From NCBI GenBank assembly GCA_009773645.1, contig WSYB01000013.1:1-64000 (forward strand): a stretch of 64,000 bases of DNA, in the 5' to 3' direction. Shown in pieces: positions 1 to 8,004 of this stretch (position 1 is the stretch's first letter; every line of letters starts with the position of its first letter). Below the pieces are notes generated by a model. It saw only the letters and a program-made list of their open reading frames with translations, was not told the origin of the DNA and did not search any database. The position numbers and the translations under genes are program-made. This stretch comes from Geobacteraceae bacterium (GTDB lineage: Bacteria > Desulfobacterota > Desulfuromonadia > Geobacterales > Geobacteraceae).

Positions 1-99
1 GAGAATACTTTTTGGAGTGCTTGAGCCGGATGACGGGAAACTGTCACGTCCGGTTCTGAGGGGGGTCGGGAGCCGAGAGGCTCCCCGCCTACCCGGTGG
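1..99 (+). mobile_element. 3' end of a group II intron (domains V and VI)
   Basis: Positions 23-56 form a 34-nt domain V hairpin: it opens GAGCCGG, carries the AGC catalytic triad at 24-26, has a GAAA tetraloop and closes with CCGGTTC. A domain VI-like hairpin follows (about 60-95, GGGAGCC/GGCTCCC) with an unpaired A in CCTAC as likely branch point. The intron body and any reverse transcriptase lie upstream of the window. The exact 3' splice site, near 95-100, is inferred. Confidence 0.85.
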
Positions 100-147
100 C
101 CGTGAAAGTAATGAGAAAATATATCTGTACACTTTGAGGCATGTCGC

Positions 148-1248
148 ATGAACTCTGCTTCTGAACAACTTAATCAATTTGGATGGAATGAATGGTTTGA
201 TGCGCAGGCACAAGAAAAGGGCTTGGCAGAACACCGTCTTGCACGTGTTGTTGCTGTAGATCGTGATCAACTTCTTGTAATAGATGAGTCTGGTGAATTC
301 CGCGCAAAGCTTGCCGGCCGTTTTCTATATATGACCGAGCAACCGATTGATTTCCCTTGTGTTGGAGACTGGGTATGCATTCAATACAGCAGTTCTGACA
401 TATTTGGAATAATTCATGACGTCATTCCGAGAAAATCGTTTCTTCGTCGTAAGGCTGCAGGAGATAACATTGAATACCAGATGATTGCTTCGAATATTGA
501 TGTAGCCTTAATAGTTCAGTCCTGTCATTTCGACTTCAACGTTAATAGGCTTGAGCGTTACTTGGTAATGGTTAGAAATGGGCATGTACTTCCTGTAGTT
601 TTACTTACAAAAACTGACCTGGTCAGTCCTGAAACTCTGCAACAATTAATAGAAAAAATTAGAAGTGCTGGAATAAATACGGAGGTAATCGCACTTAGTA
701 ACGTCACCGGCGAAGGTGTTAACAATGTGCGCGAAATTCTACAATCCGGAAAAACTTACTGTCTTTTAGGTTCATCAGGGGTTGGCAAGAGTACATTGAT
801 CAACCAGTTGATTGGCCGTCACATACTTGAGACCAAAGTGGTAAGTGATACAGGAGAGGGACGACATACAACGGTGCGTCGCGAACTCATAATATTGAAT
901 AACGGTGCAATGCTGATAGATAACCCAGGAATGCGTGAGTTTGGCATTTTGGGAGCTGAGGAAGGAATGGGCGACAGCTTTGCTGATATCTATGAGTTAG
1001 CATCGAAATGCAAATATAGTGATTGCTCTCACTCAAAGGAACCAGGTTGTGCTGTTTTGAGTGCAATTGAGGAAGGGACTCTCCATCGTGCACACTATCA
1101 GAACTTTATCAAACTCAGGAGTGAATCAGAGTTTCATGATCTGTCGTATCTTGAAAAGCGAAATAAGGATAAGGCATTTGGTCGCTACATTAAGTCAGCC
1201 AAGAAAGACCTGAGAATCACTCGTAAGTTGTCTCGTGTCAAGGACTGA
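148..1248 (+). CDS. rsgA: Ribosome small subunit-dependent GTPase A (RsgA/YjeQ)
   Basis: 366 residues with the circularly permuted GTPase order of this family: an OB-like N-terminal part, a TKTD base-recognition motif near residue 153, then the P-loop GSSGVGKS near residue 210 and a DNPG motif. The C-terminal zinc-binding cysteine/histidine cluster is present (CKYSDCSHSKEPGC). RsgA releases late assembly factors from the 30S subunit. The gene is visibly AT-richer than the genes from 2.3 kb on and directly follows a group II intron end, so it may be an acquired or second copy rather than the core chromosomal one; that is inference. Confidence 0.93.
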   Translation: MNSASEQLNQFGWNEWFDAQAQEKGLAEHRLARVVAVDRDQLLVIDESGEFRAKLAGRFLYMTEQPIDFPCVGDWVCIQYSSSDIFGIIHDVIPRKSFLRRKAAGDNIEYQMIASNIDVALIVQSCHFDFNVNRLERYLVMVRNGHVLPVVLLTKTDLVSPETLQQLIEKIRSAGINTEVIALSNVTGEGVNNVREILQSGKTYCLLGSSGVGKSTLINQLIGRHILETKVVSDTGEGRHTTVRRELIILNNGAMLIDNPGMREFGILGAEEGMGDSFADIYELASKCKYSDCSHSKEPGCAVLSAIEEGTLHRAHYQNFIKLRSESEFHDLSYLEKRNKDKAFGRYIKSAKKDLRITRKLSRVKD

Positions 1249-1287
1249 CCCCTCTTGCTTCACTAGTGGTCATTTCAAGGAGATCAT

Positions 1288-1863
1288 ATGAAAATCATAA
1301 CTCAAGTCATATTCATGTTCGCGTTAGTCTTTGTTTCCATACACACTGCTGAGGCAGTTCAGCCAATCGATCAATTCACCGTTATGGATCAAGCCAGTTG
1401 GAATTGTGCAAAGACCATTGCAGTAACAATGTTTCCGGTTGTCGGAGAATTCAAGGGTGAGAAGAATCTGGACTATTATCAGAATGATTTTGCCAGCAAG
1501 CTTGCCTCAAGTCTCAGGAAGATACCTGGCGTCGAAAAGGTGGATGTGGTTGATGGTAAAACAACTGTGTTGGCTGACATCCTGATAGATGGTAAATTCA
1601 AGGACCTGACGACTGGCAGCCGTGCATTGCGCTTTTGGGTCGGTTTTGGAGCCGGTAAGTCCTTTTGTAGAGCCGACATGAAAGGCATCGACCTCAAAAG
1701 TGGATCAGAGGTATTTAGCCTAGACCATGCCAGGGGCTCTGCCATGGATATAGTTAGCGAAGATGAGTTGCTAGAAAACATCGATGAAGTAGTTGAAGAT
1801 GTGGCCGCTGGGTTGATTGCGGCCAGAAGGGTCTGCGCTTCGGGTTCGTCGCCGGCCAAATAG
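1288..1863 (+). CDS. Exported protein, DUF4410-like
   Basis: 191 residues behind a very good ribosome binding site (AAGGAGATCAT just before the ATG). The first 23 residues are a signal peptide ending HTAEA. The mature part has the pattern of DUF4410-type envelope proteins: an N-terminal stretch on which a short-lived complex could be built, a region around VEKVDVVDG, and the glycine-rich GSRALRFWVGFGAGKS segment. No catalytic motif is evident and the function is unknown. It sits in the AT-rich patch between rsgA and an orphan antitoxin. The family assignment is from pattern memory and moderate. Confidence 0.7.
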   Translation: MKIITQVIFMFALVFVSIHTAEAVQPIDQFTVMDQASWNCAKTIAVTMFPVVGEFKGEKNLDYYQNDFASKLASSLRKIPGVEKVDVVDGKTTVLADILIDGKFKDLTTGSRALRFWVGFGAGKSFCRADMKGIDLKSGSEVFSLDHARGSAMDIVSEDELLENIDEVVEDVAAGLIAARRVCASGSSPAK

Positions 1864-1931
1864 CTTCTTCCAACAATAAATTCAAAGACTATGATTTTTC
1901 TGACGCCAAGCCGGTTGACGAAACGCCGCAC

Positions 1932-2186
1932 TTGGCAAAACTTCAAGAGGAAGCCGGCGGCAAATCGCGCATCACCATGAGGGTGGACAACGATGTGCTT
2001 GCAACTTTCAAGGCGCGAGCGGAGATGATCGGCGGCAACTATCAAACACTGATGAACGATGCATTGAAGCAGTTCGCCCAAGGGTTGAAACTGTCGGACG
2101 TGGTACGCGAGGCAATCCATGAAACACTTGAAACCTACCTGGCAACGCGCTCAACCGGACACGGAAAGAAACTCCGTGCCGGTTAG
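1932..2186 (+). CDS. Orphan BrnA-like antitoxin (ribbon-helix-helix)
   Basis: The core ITMRVDNDVLATFKARAE followed by NYQTLMNDALKQF matches the CopG-type DNA-binding region of BrnA antitoxins, which neutralise BrnT RNases. The only listed start is a TTG at 1932, but the same frame stays open upstream to about 1863 and encodes a BrnA-like N-terminus (KFKDYDFSDAKP) with no ATG or GTG. The gene has probably lost its start, or the upstream part is a decayed remnant. No BrnT toxin gene lies upstream, where it is normally found. A terminator follows at 2214. Confidence 0.6.
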   Translation: MAKLQEEAGGKSRITMRVDNDVLATFKARAEMIGGNYQTLMNDALKQFAQGLKLSDVVREAIHETLETYLATRSTGHGKKLRAG

Positions 2187-2213
2187 CGACTGTCCCGCTC
2201 CGTATACCAATAG

Positions 2214-2237
2214 AAAAGCCCGCTTTTGCGGGCTTTT
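2214..2237. terminator. Bidirectional intrinsic terminator
   Basis: AAAAGCCCGC, loop TTTT, GCGGGCTTTT: a perfect 10-bp stem with A and T tracts on both sides. It separates the plus-strand antitoxin from the convergent minus-strand glutamate synthase operon. Confidence 0.85.
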
Positions 2238-2275
2238 CCATAAGAACAGAACTCAACATTGCAACTTAACCCGCT

Positions 2276-3022
2276 TTACCGCGGCATGGGGCAGTACATG
2301 TTCCCGTAGGGACGCTTGCTCTTGGGGAGGACCTTGACGAATTTCTCCTTCAGCACCTCTTTCAGGTCGAGCTTGAAATCCTTGCAGTAATCCTTCAGAT
2401 ACCCCTCCAGTTCCTTCCGGTCTTCCTTGGAGAGTTCGAACACCCCCACTTCCTGGGAAAGCTTTGCCTCGTCCACTTGGCCGCGGACGTAGATCACCCC
2501 GCCGTGCATCCCCGTGCCGAAGCGAAAGCCGTGTTTGGCCTTGTGCGGGTCATCGGTGAACATGCCGAGCAGTATGAGAACGCCGCCGGCCATGTATTCG
2601 CCGAAGAAGTCCCCCGCCTTGCCGCCGGCGATCAGCACCGGCTTGTTCTCGTCGTACGACTTCATGTGGATGCCGACCCGGTAGCCGACGTCTTTCAGAA
2701 TATGTATCCGGCCTCCGCGCATCCCGTAACCGAGCACGTCGCCGGCGTGGCCGTGGACGATGACACGGCCGGCGTTCATCGTGTTGCCGATGTTATCCTG
2801 GCCGTTATCCTTGACCACGATGGTGGCGCCGTTCATGAATGCCCCCAGGTCGTTGCCGGGAACGCCGCTGATGGTGATGGTGACCGGCCTGTTGATGCCG
2901 TCGCCGATGAAGTACTGGCCATTGACATTTACCAGATCGATTTTATCGGCGCCGGCTGCCACCGCCGCGCGTATCTTTGCATTCAGGTCTCTGTAGTATA
3001 CGCCTTGAGCGTCGATTTTCAT
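2276..3022 (-). CDS. Glutamate synthase GXGXG (alpha-subunit C-terminal) domain protein
   Basis: 248 residues with repeated G-x-x-G-x-x-x-G turns (GVPGNDLGAFMNGA, GNTMNAGRVIVHGHAGDVLGYGMRGG, GGKAGDFFGEYMAGG; shown in pieces) forming the right-handed beta-helix that ends the large glutamate synthase subunit. In enterobacteria this is the last domain of GltB; here it is a free-standing polypeptide and the last gene of the operon. The domain is structural and links the ammonia channel to the FMN site. The start at MKIDAQG is chosen because the longer open frame upstream runs through an inverted heptamer array. Confidence 0.9.
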   Translation of the reverse strand: MKIDAQGVYYRDLNAKIRAAVAAGADKIDLVNVNGQYFIGDGINRPVTITISGVPGNDLGAFMNGATIVVKDNGQDNIGNTMNAGRVIVHGHAGDVLGYGMRGGRIHILKDVGYRVGIHMKSYDENKPVLIAGGKAGDFFGEYMAGGVLILLGMFTDDPHKAKHGFRFGTGMHGGVIYVRGQVDEAKLSQEVGVFELSKEDRKELEGYLKDYCKDFKLDLKEVLKEKFVKVLPKSKRPYGNMYCPMPR

Positions 3023-3033
3023 GGTAATACCTC

Positions 3034-3127
3034 GTGTGATTCGGGACCCGTGAAGCGGGACCCGTAAAATCCAAAATAATTCCGGTACAGGTTTCCAGTT
3101 TCCGGTTCCCGATTCCCGGTTCCCGGC
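3034..3127. repeat. Inverted heptamer array, TTCCCGG family (H1)
   Basis: The left arm (3034-3063) repeats CGGGACC-like units; the right arm (3091-3127) repeats TTCCCGG/TTCCCGA head to tail in the complementary sense. The spacer is about 26 bp. It fills the gap between the GXGXG and amidotransferase genes. Confidence 0.75.
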
Positions 3128-3129
3128 TT

Positions 3130-4248
3130 TTAAGCTACTCCCGCATTCAGCTTGGCGATGACCGGTTCGCCTCCCCGGGGAGCCCAGACGCGTTCCGGGT
3201 TGGGACATATCTCTCTGATGGCCGCCTCTTCCGAAGCCATGTAGACAAAATCGTCCTTCGTGGCGCAAACGAGGGGGCGAAGCTTTACCCGGTCGTTGAG
3301 ACCGATCAGCCCTTCATTGCTGGCAAAGAGGATGGCGAATGGGCCGTTGAGGAGGGCACTCCCGTAAACCTGGCGGATGGCGGTCAAAAGTTCACGCTCC
3401 TCTTGCGGGAGGGCGTCGATGATATCCCAGAACGGGGAGGCGAGGGCCAGGCTGGCCAGCTCCGGGGTCAGGCCGTGCTTTCTGATGAGGAGGTCGAGCA
3501 TGTAGGCGACCACCTCGGTGTCGGTGAGCATGGTGCAGAGGTAGCCATACATCTCCAAGTAACGCTTGTTGATGCCGTAGGAAGAAATCTCTCCGTTATG
3601 AACGATGGACCAGTCAAGCAGGGTGAACGGATGGGCGCCCCCCCACCAGCCGGGAGTGTTGGTGGGAAAGCGGTTATGGGCGGTCCAGATGTGCCCCTTG
3701 TACTCTTCCAGCCGGAAGAACTCGGCGATCTCCTCCGGGTAGCCGACACCCTTGAAGGCTCCCATGTTCTTGCCGGATGAGACCACGAACGATCCTTCGA
3801 TTTCATTATTGATCCGCATGACGTGGTGGACGATGACGTCTTCGTCGGTCATGTTCTGGAACTCTACCGCCTCTTTGTACTCGGCGGTCTGCAGAGGCTT
3901 GGCGAAGTAGCGTTTGAAGACCGGCGGATTGGCAATTGCAGGAATTCTGCGGGTAGGAATGTCCTCTGCCTGTTCTATATAGAAATGCTGCTCCAGGTAT
4001 TCCTCGGTGAGCTGCAGGGCCATGTCGTTCTCGTACATGAGATGAAAGGCGTAGAAATCCCTGTAGTCAGGATAGATTCCGTAGGCTGCAAAGCCGCCGC
4101 CAAGGCCGTTGCCCCGGTCATGCATGAGAGAGATCGATTTTATGATCACGCTTCCTTCTACCAGCTTCCCCGTTTTGGAGATAAAGCCGGTGAGGCCGCA
4201 GTTGGAGATATCTTTCTCGAATATGTGGGTCGGTTTTCTATTTTTCAT
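3130..4248 (-). CDS. Glutamate synthase glutaminase (class II amidotransferase) subunit
   Basis: 372 residues. The catalytic N-terminal nucleophile is Cys17 in NCGLTGFI, so a 16-residue propeptide should be cleaved. Further class II amidotransferase signatures are WTAHNRFPTNTPGWWGGAHPF and VHNGEISSYG (the first shown as part of a longer run). It releases ammonia from glutamine for the FMN subunit. In GltB this is the N-terminal domain; here it is a separate gene, read between the NAD(P)/FAD oxidoreductase and the GXGXG gene. Length fits split glutamate synthases of archaea and delta-proteobacteria. Confidence 0.9.
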   Translation of the reverse strand: MKNRKPTHIFEKDISNCGLTGFISKTGKLVEGSVIIKSISLMHDRGNGLGGGFAAYGIYPDYRDFYAFHLMYENDMALQLTEEYLEQHFYIEQAEDIPTRRIPAIANPPVFKRYFAKPLQTAEYKEAVEFQNMTDEDVIVHHVMRINNEIEGSFVVSSGKNMGAFKGVGYPEEIAEFFRLEEYKGHIWTAHNRFPTNTPGWWGGAHPFTLLDWSIVHNGEISSYGINKRYLEMYGYLCTMLTDTEVVAYMLDLLIRKHGLTPELASLALASPFWDIIDALPQEERELLTAIRQVYGSALLNGPFAILFASNEGLIGLNDRVKLRPLVCATKDDFVYMASEEAAIREICPNPERVWAPRGGEPVIAKLNAGVA

Positions 4249-4274
4249 ATGTGTCCTCTGTCGTGGCGGATCTA

Positions 4275-4334
4275 TGTAGGGGCGGCCCTATGTGGCCGCC
4301 CAAACAGGGCAACCACATGGGGTTGCCCCTACGA
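4275..4334. repeat. 60-bp palindromic repeat, copy A
   Basis: Opens TGTAGGGGC and closes GCCCCTACGA; the interior also folds (GTGGCCGCCC opposite GGGCAACCAC). It lies between the oxidoreductase and amidotransferase genes. Related copies are at 22424-22480 and inside carB at 30078-30132. Confidence 0.85.
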
Positions 4335-4342
4335 AAAACAAT

Positions 4343-5620
4343 TCAGGCCGCCTTCCCATTGGGGGCGAAAAGGGCGTCCCGGATCTCCCTGGTCAGGTGG
4401 ATAAAGCCGAAATCGGTTGCCAAAAGCTGATCCTTGAACGTAGTTACGTCGATCTTCTCCCGGATCAGGCCGGCGAAAATTCCCGCCCGGTCGACGGCTC
4501 CGACCAGAACGGCTCCTGCCAGCAGGTTTCCCTGCAGGATGATCTTGCGGTAGTGGTAATTCTCCAGGTCCTGATAGGTGAGAATTTCATACTCTTCCGG
4601 CTTCACGGGATTGGTAATTCCCATGGAAATGGTCGGTACCTTGAAGAGTTCGATGGAGTTCATGGCGAGCCCGCCGCTGTACGTTTTCTTTCCTCCGGCC
4701 ATGCGGGCGCCGGCAATGTCTCCCTGAATATAGGCGTCGGGCCAGATGGGCATCGGGTTTTTCTCTCCTGAGAAGAAGTCCCTGGCCTCGACCACGTCCC
4801 CTGCGGCAAAGATCCCCTTGACGGTCGTCTCCATCCGGTCGTCAACCACGATGCCGCGGTTCACCACGACTTTGCTCCCCTTGAGAAACGAAGCGGCCGG
4901 ACGTACTCCGATGGCGACGATGACCGTGTCGCAGGGGATGAAGTCCCCTGATTTCAGGGTGACCCCGGTGATCGCCGCCCCCTCGCCTTCGACTCTGACC
5001 ACGGTGTCTTCGGTGATGACGTCAATGCCGTTTGCCTTCATCTTTTTCGCCACGACCCGCCCGGCAGGGCGGTCAAAGGCGGCGGAGAGTATCCGGTCGG
5101 CCAGCTCAACGATGGTGATCTTTTTCCCAAGCAGGTGAAGTCCTTCGGCCGCCTTGAGGCCGATGAGCCCGCCGCCGATAACAACGACCCGTTCTATGTC
5201 GTAGGCGATCCCTTTGAGTTTGGCGGCGTCGTCCCAAGTGGTGAAGGTAAAAACCTTTTCTTTACCCGCAATCCCTTCAATGGGGGGGACGAAGGGGTCG
5301 CCTCCCGTGGCGATAAGAAGTTTGTCGAACGGAATGGAGTCGCCGCTGGAGAGCCTTACCACCTTTTTGCCGGAATCCACTCCAACCGCTTCGGAGCCCA
5401 AGAGGAGATTAACCCGGTGTTTTTCATAAAAATCGTCCGGCAGGTACCCCATCCGTTTTTCGGTGACAAGGCCCCCCAGAAGGTACGAGATGAGGGGCCG
5501 GCCGTAGGCGGCATGCTTTTCCCGGGAGATGACGGTGATGTTCCCCTTCTGGTCAATGTTTCTGATCCCTCTGATGGCGCCGACCGCGGCCACCGAGTTG
5601 CCGATAATTACATAGTTCAT
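4343..5620 (-). CDS. FAD/NAD(P)-dependent oxidoreductase of the split glutamate synthase
   Basis: 425 residues. The N-terminal FAD site is a variant dinucleotide fold (YVIIGNSVAAVGAI), the second nucleotide site is VVIGGGLIGLKAAEGL, and the C-terminal FAD motif is GIFAAGDVVEARD. It resembles NADH-rubredoxin reductase/NirB-type flavoproteins and takes the place of GltD in passing electrons from NAD(P)H. The start at MNYVIIG is chosen because its ATG overlaps the TGA of the ferredoxin gene (ATGA), showing translational coupling. The open frame continues upstream but lacks family-like sequence. Confidence 0.88.
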   Translation of the reverse strand: MNYVIIGNSVAAVGAIRGIRNIDQKGNITVISREKHAAYGRPLISYLLGGLVTEKRMGYLPDDFYEKHRVNLLLGSEAVGVDSGKKVVRLSSGDSIPFDKLLIATGGDPFVPPIEGIAGKEKVFTFTTWDDAAKLKGIAYDIERVVVIGGGLIGLKAAEGLHLLGKKITIVELADRILSAAFDRPAGRVVAKKMKANGIDVITEDTVVRVEGEGAAITGVTLKSGDFIPCDTVIVAIGVRPAASFLKGSKVVVNRGIVVDDRMETTVKGIFAAGDVVEARDFFSGEKNPMPIWPDAYIQGDIAGARMAGGKKTYSGGLAMNSIELFKVPTISMGITNPVKPEEYEILTYQDLENYHYRKIILQGNLLAGAVLVGAVDRAGIFAGLIREKIDVTTFKDQLLATDFGFIHLTREIRDALFAPNGKAA

Positions 5621-6066
5621 TTCTGGCTCCCCTCCTTGTAAACCAAAGCTCTGTTGGGGCAGGCGTCCACGCAGGCCGGTGTTTCGCGGTCCGGACAGAG
5701 GTCGCATTTGTTGGCCTTCTTTTTCACCAGATTGCGCTGGACGGCGCCGTAGGGACAGGCCATGACGCAGGACCAGCAGCCGACGCACTGTTCGGTGTCG
5801 ATCCGGACTACGCCGTTGTCATTTTTCTGGATCGCGCCGGAGATGCAGGCCTGAAGACATGCGGGTTCGTCGCAGTGACGGCAGGTGGTGGAAAGGGAGA
5901 CCACGCCGCCGTCCCACTCCTCCACTGTACAGCGGGAGATTGAGCGTAACGGTTCATGGAGAAAGGCCTTGATCGGGTCCTTGGATGCGGAGTGTTCTGT
6001 AATGCACGCCACCTCGCAGAGATGGCAGCCGATGCAGACGTCTTCAAGAGTGTAGATACGTTTCAT
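5617..6066 (-). CDS. Four-cluster 4Fe-4S ferredoxin subunit
   Basis: 149 residues with four cysteine clusters: CIGCHLCEVAC, CRHCDEPACLQAC, CVGCWSCVMACP and CDLCPDRETPACVDAC. This is the HycB/DMSO-reductase-beta type of electron-transfer protein. In this operon it most likely carries electrons between the FAD oxidoreductase and the FMN subunit. The start MKRIYTL follows an AGAGGAA site; the gene ends in a 4-bp overlap with the oxidoreductase gene. Confidence 0.9.
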   Translation of the reverse strand: MKRIYTLEDVCIGCHLCEVACITEHSASKDPIKAFLHEPLRSISRCTVEEWDGGVVSLSTTCRHCDEPACLQACISGAIQKNDNGVVRIDTEQCVGCWSCVMACPYGAVQRNLVKKKANKCDLCPDRETPACVDACPNRALVYKEGSQK

Positions 6067-6084
6067 CCTGGTTCCTCTTAACAA

Positions 6085-6160
6085 AGTTCTACGTTCTATG
6101 TTCTAAGTTCTGAGTTGTTTTTTTATAACCTAGAACGCAGAACCTCGAACATAGAACTGG
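6085..6160. repeat. Inverted heptamer array, TTCTAxG family (H2)
   Basis: Left arm 6085-6114 is GTTCTAC, GTTCTAT, GTTCTAA, GTTCTGA; right arm 6130-6160 holds the complementary TAGAAC/AGAAC units. The spacer is a T-run. It lies between the FMN-subunit and ferredoxin genes. Confidence 0.8.
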
Positions 6161-6161
6161 T

Positions 6162-7691
6162 TTATTCCCCTGCCGGCATGACGCCTAACAGATTCATATC
6201 CTTTTCAGAAAGTCCCACGGCGCGCAGCTTGTAGCGGTTGCCGCGCAGCGATTCGAGGGCGTTGAGTCCCATGCCGCCGAGAATTTCCTTCATTTCGTGC
6301 CCCCAGGCGTGGATGAGGTTGACCAGTTTTTCGGCCCCCATCTCGGGGTTCAGGCGCTTGGCCAGGTATGGGTTGTTGGTCGTGATTCCCCAAGGGCATT
6401 TGCCGGTATAGCAGCGCTGACAGAGGGTGCACCCCAGGGCCAGCAGGGTTGATGTGCCGAGGTTGATGGCATCGGCGCCCAAAGCAATGGCCTTGATGGC
6501 GTCGCCGGAGTTTCTGACCCCGCCACCGACCACCAGGGAGACCTGGTTTCTGATCCCCTCGTCGCGCAGTCTTGCGTCAACTGCGGCCAGGGCCAGTTCC
6601 ATGGGGATGCCGACATTGTCGCGGATCACCTGCGGCGCTGCGCCGGTACCGCCGCGGAAGCCGTCGATGGTGATGATGTCCGCGCCGGCCCGGGCGATCC
6701 CGGAGGCGATAGCGGCCACGTGGTGCACTGCGGCAATCTTCACCGACACCGGCTTCTCATAATTGGTGGCCTCCTTGAGGGCGTATATGAGCTGGCGGAG
6801 GTCCTCGATGGAGTAAATGTCATGGTGCGGGGCAGGAGAGATTGCGTCGGAGCCGACAGGAATCATGCGGGTTTCGGATATCTGGCTGTCGACCTTTTCC
6901 CCCGGCAAATGGCCTCCGATACCCGGTTTGGCTCCCTGTCCAACCTTGATCTCGATCCCTACGCCGGCGTTCAGGTACTGCTCGCTTACGCCGAAACGCC
7001 CGGAAGCGACCTGGACGATAACGTTCCTGCCGTACTGATAAAGGTCCTTGTGCAGCCCCCCCTCGCCGGTGTTGTAGATGGTTCCCAATTCCTGGGCAGC
7101 CGCTGCCATGGCCCTATGGGCGTTCAGGTTCAAGGCGCCGTAGCTCATGGCGGAAAATATGAACGGATATTCCAGCTTGATCTGCGGTGTCAGTTTTGTT
7201 GCAAGGCGGGGCTTGCCGCTCTTTTTGTCGCGTACCACCTCTATGGAGTGAGGTTTCTTGCCTAGGTAGGTGCGAAGTTCCATCGGCTCACGGAGCGGGT
7301 CGATGGAGGGGTTCGTTACCTGGGAGGCATCGAGCAGGAGGTGATCCCAGTAAATCGGGTACTTGGCCGGATTTCCCATGGCGGCAAGGAGTATTCCGCC
7401 GGTGTCGGCCTGGGCGTAGAGGTTCCGAATGTGGGCGCCGGACCACGACTCGTTGCGTTTGAACGTTTCCTCGCTTGCCCTGATGGTTATGGCGCCGGTC
7501 GGACAGAGCGCCGAGCAGCGGCGGCAGCCGATGCAGCCGGTGTTGTCCTCGGTGAGAAAGTCGTCCGCCGCCACATAGGAGTGGACTTCGTAGGAGCACT
7601 GCCGGACGCAGACCTTGCAGCGGATACATTTGTTATCGTTTCGATCGATGATGAACTCGTTGAACGATTCATTTACGGATTTGTAAAGCAC
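6162..7691 (-). CDS. gltB: Glutamate synthase FMN-binding subunit with N-terminal ferredoxin domain
   Basis: 509 residues. Residues 20-75 carry two 4Fe-4S motifs (CIRCKVCVRQC and CIGCRRCSALCP). The remainder is the glutamate synthase synthase barrel: GEGGLHKDLY, GQGAKPGIGGHLPGEKV, TIDGFRGGTGAAP, GGGVRNSGDAIKAIALGAD, and the cluster cysteines in CTLCQRCYTGKCPWG. It condenses 2-oxoglutarate with ammonia delivered by the amidotransferase subunit. It is the first gene of a five-gene minus-strand operon. The organisation (extra ferredoxin domain, separate amidotransferase) is of the archaeal type; the symbol follows the equivalent domain of GltB. Confidence 0.92.
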   Translation of the reverse strand: MLYKSVNESFNEFIIDRNDNKCIRCKVCVRQCSYEVHSYVAADDFLTEDNTGCIGCRRCSALCPTGAITIRASEETFKRNESWSGAHIRNLYAQADTGGILLAAMGNPAKYPIYWDHLLLDASQVTNPSIDPLREPMELRTYLGKKPHSIEVVRDKKSGKPRLATKLTPQIKLEYPFIFSAMSYGALNLNAHRAMAAAAQELGTIYNTGEGGLHKDLYQYGRNVIVQVASGRFGVSEQYLNAGVGIEIKVGQGAKPGIGGHLPGEKVDSQISETRMIPVGSDAISPAPHHDIYSIEDLRQLIYALKEATNYEKPVSVKIAAVHHVAAIASGIARAGADIITIDGFRGGTGAAPQVIRDNVGIPMELALAAVDARLRDEGIRNQVSLVVGGGVRNSGDAIKAIALGADAINLGTSTLLALGCTLCQRCYTGKCPWGITTNNPYLAKRLNPEMGAEKLVNLIHAWGHEMKEILGGMGLNALESLRGNRYKLRAVGLSEKDMNLLGVMPAGE

Positions 7692-7761
7692 CTTGGAACC
7701 TCCTGGGTTGTCGGCGGGGGATGCTGTTGTTTTTCGTGAATATTACACAGGGTCATACGAA

Positions 7762-7777
7762 TGCTATTTACGTGCCA
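7762..7777 (-). promoter_or_regulatory. Likely sigma-54 (-24/-12) promoter of the glutamate synthase operon
   Basis: Read on the minus strand, TGGCACGTAAATAGCA fits the -24/-12 consensus TGGCACG-N4-TTGCA with one mismatch, and the invariant GG and GC are 10 nt apart. It lies about 70 bp before the FMN-subunit start. The rest of 7692-8004 shows no gene. Confidence 0.65.
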
Positions 7778-8004
7778 TCAATTACGTTTGTCCGGTCGTA
7801 GATGGGGTAGTGCGATAACATCACGTAATTACAGAAGCAACCGTTGCTGTTTAGTGCGTGGGTGCATACATCGGGATGTGAAATATCTAAGGGTAGGGCG
7901 CTTTGCATTTGTTCTGAGTAGTTTATGTACGCTTGCGTAGTTATAAATTATACACAGTGGGGCGTGGCGTTGGGGGGGAAGATATTGAAGCAGGGACAAC
8001 CGGA

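Noticed and set aside
5621-5788. Upstream extension of the FAD oxidoreductase frame
   Set aside because: It overlaps the ferredoxin gene, and the ATGA overlap at 5617-5620 gives a proper start for the flavoprotein.
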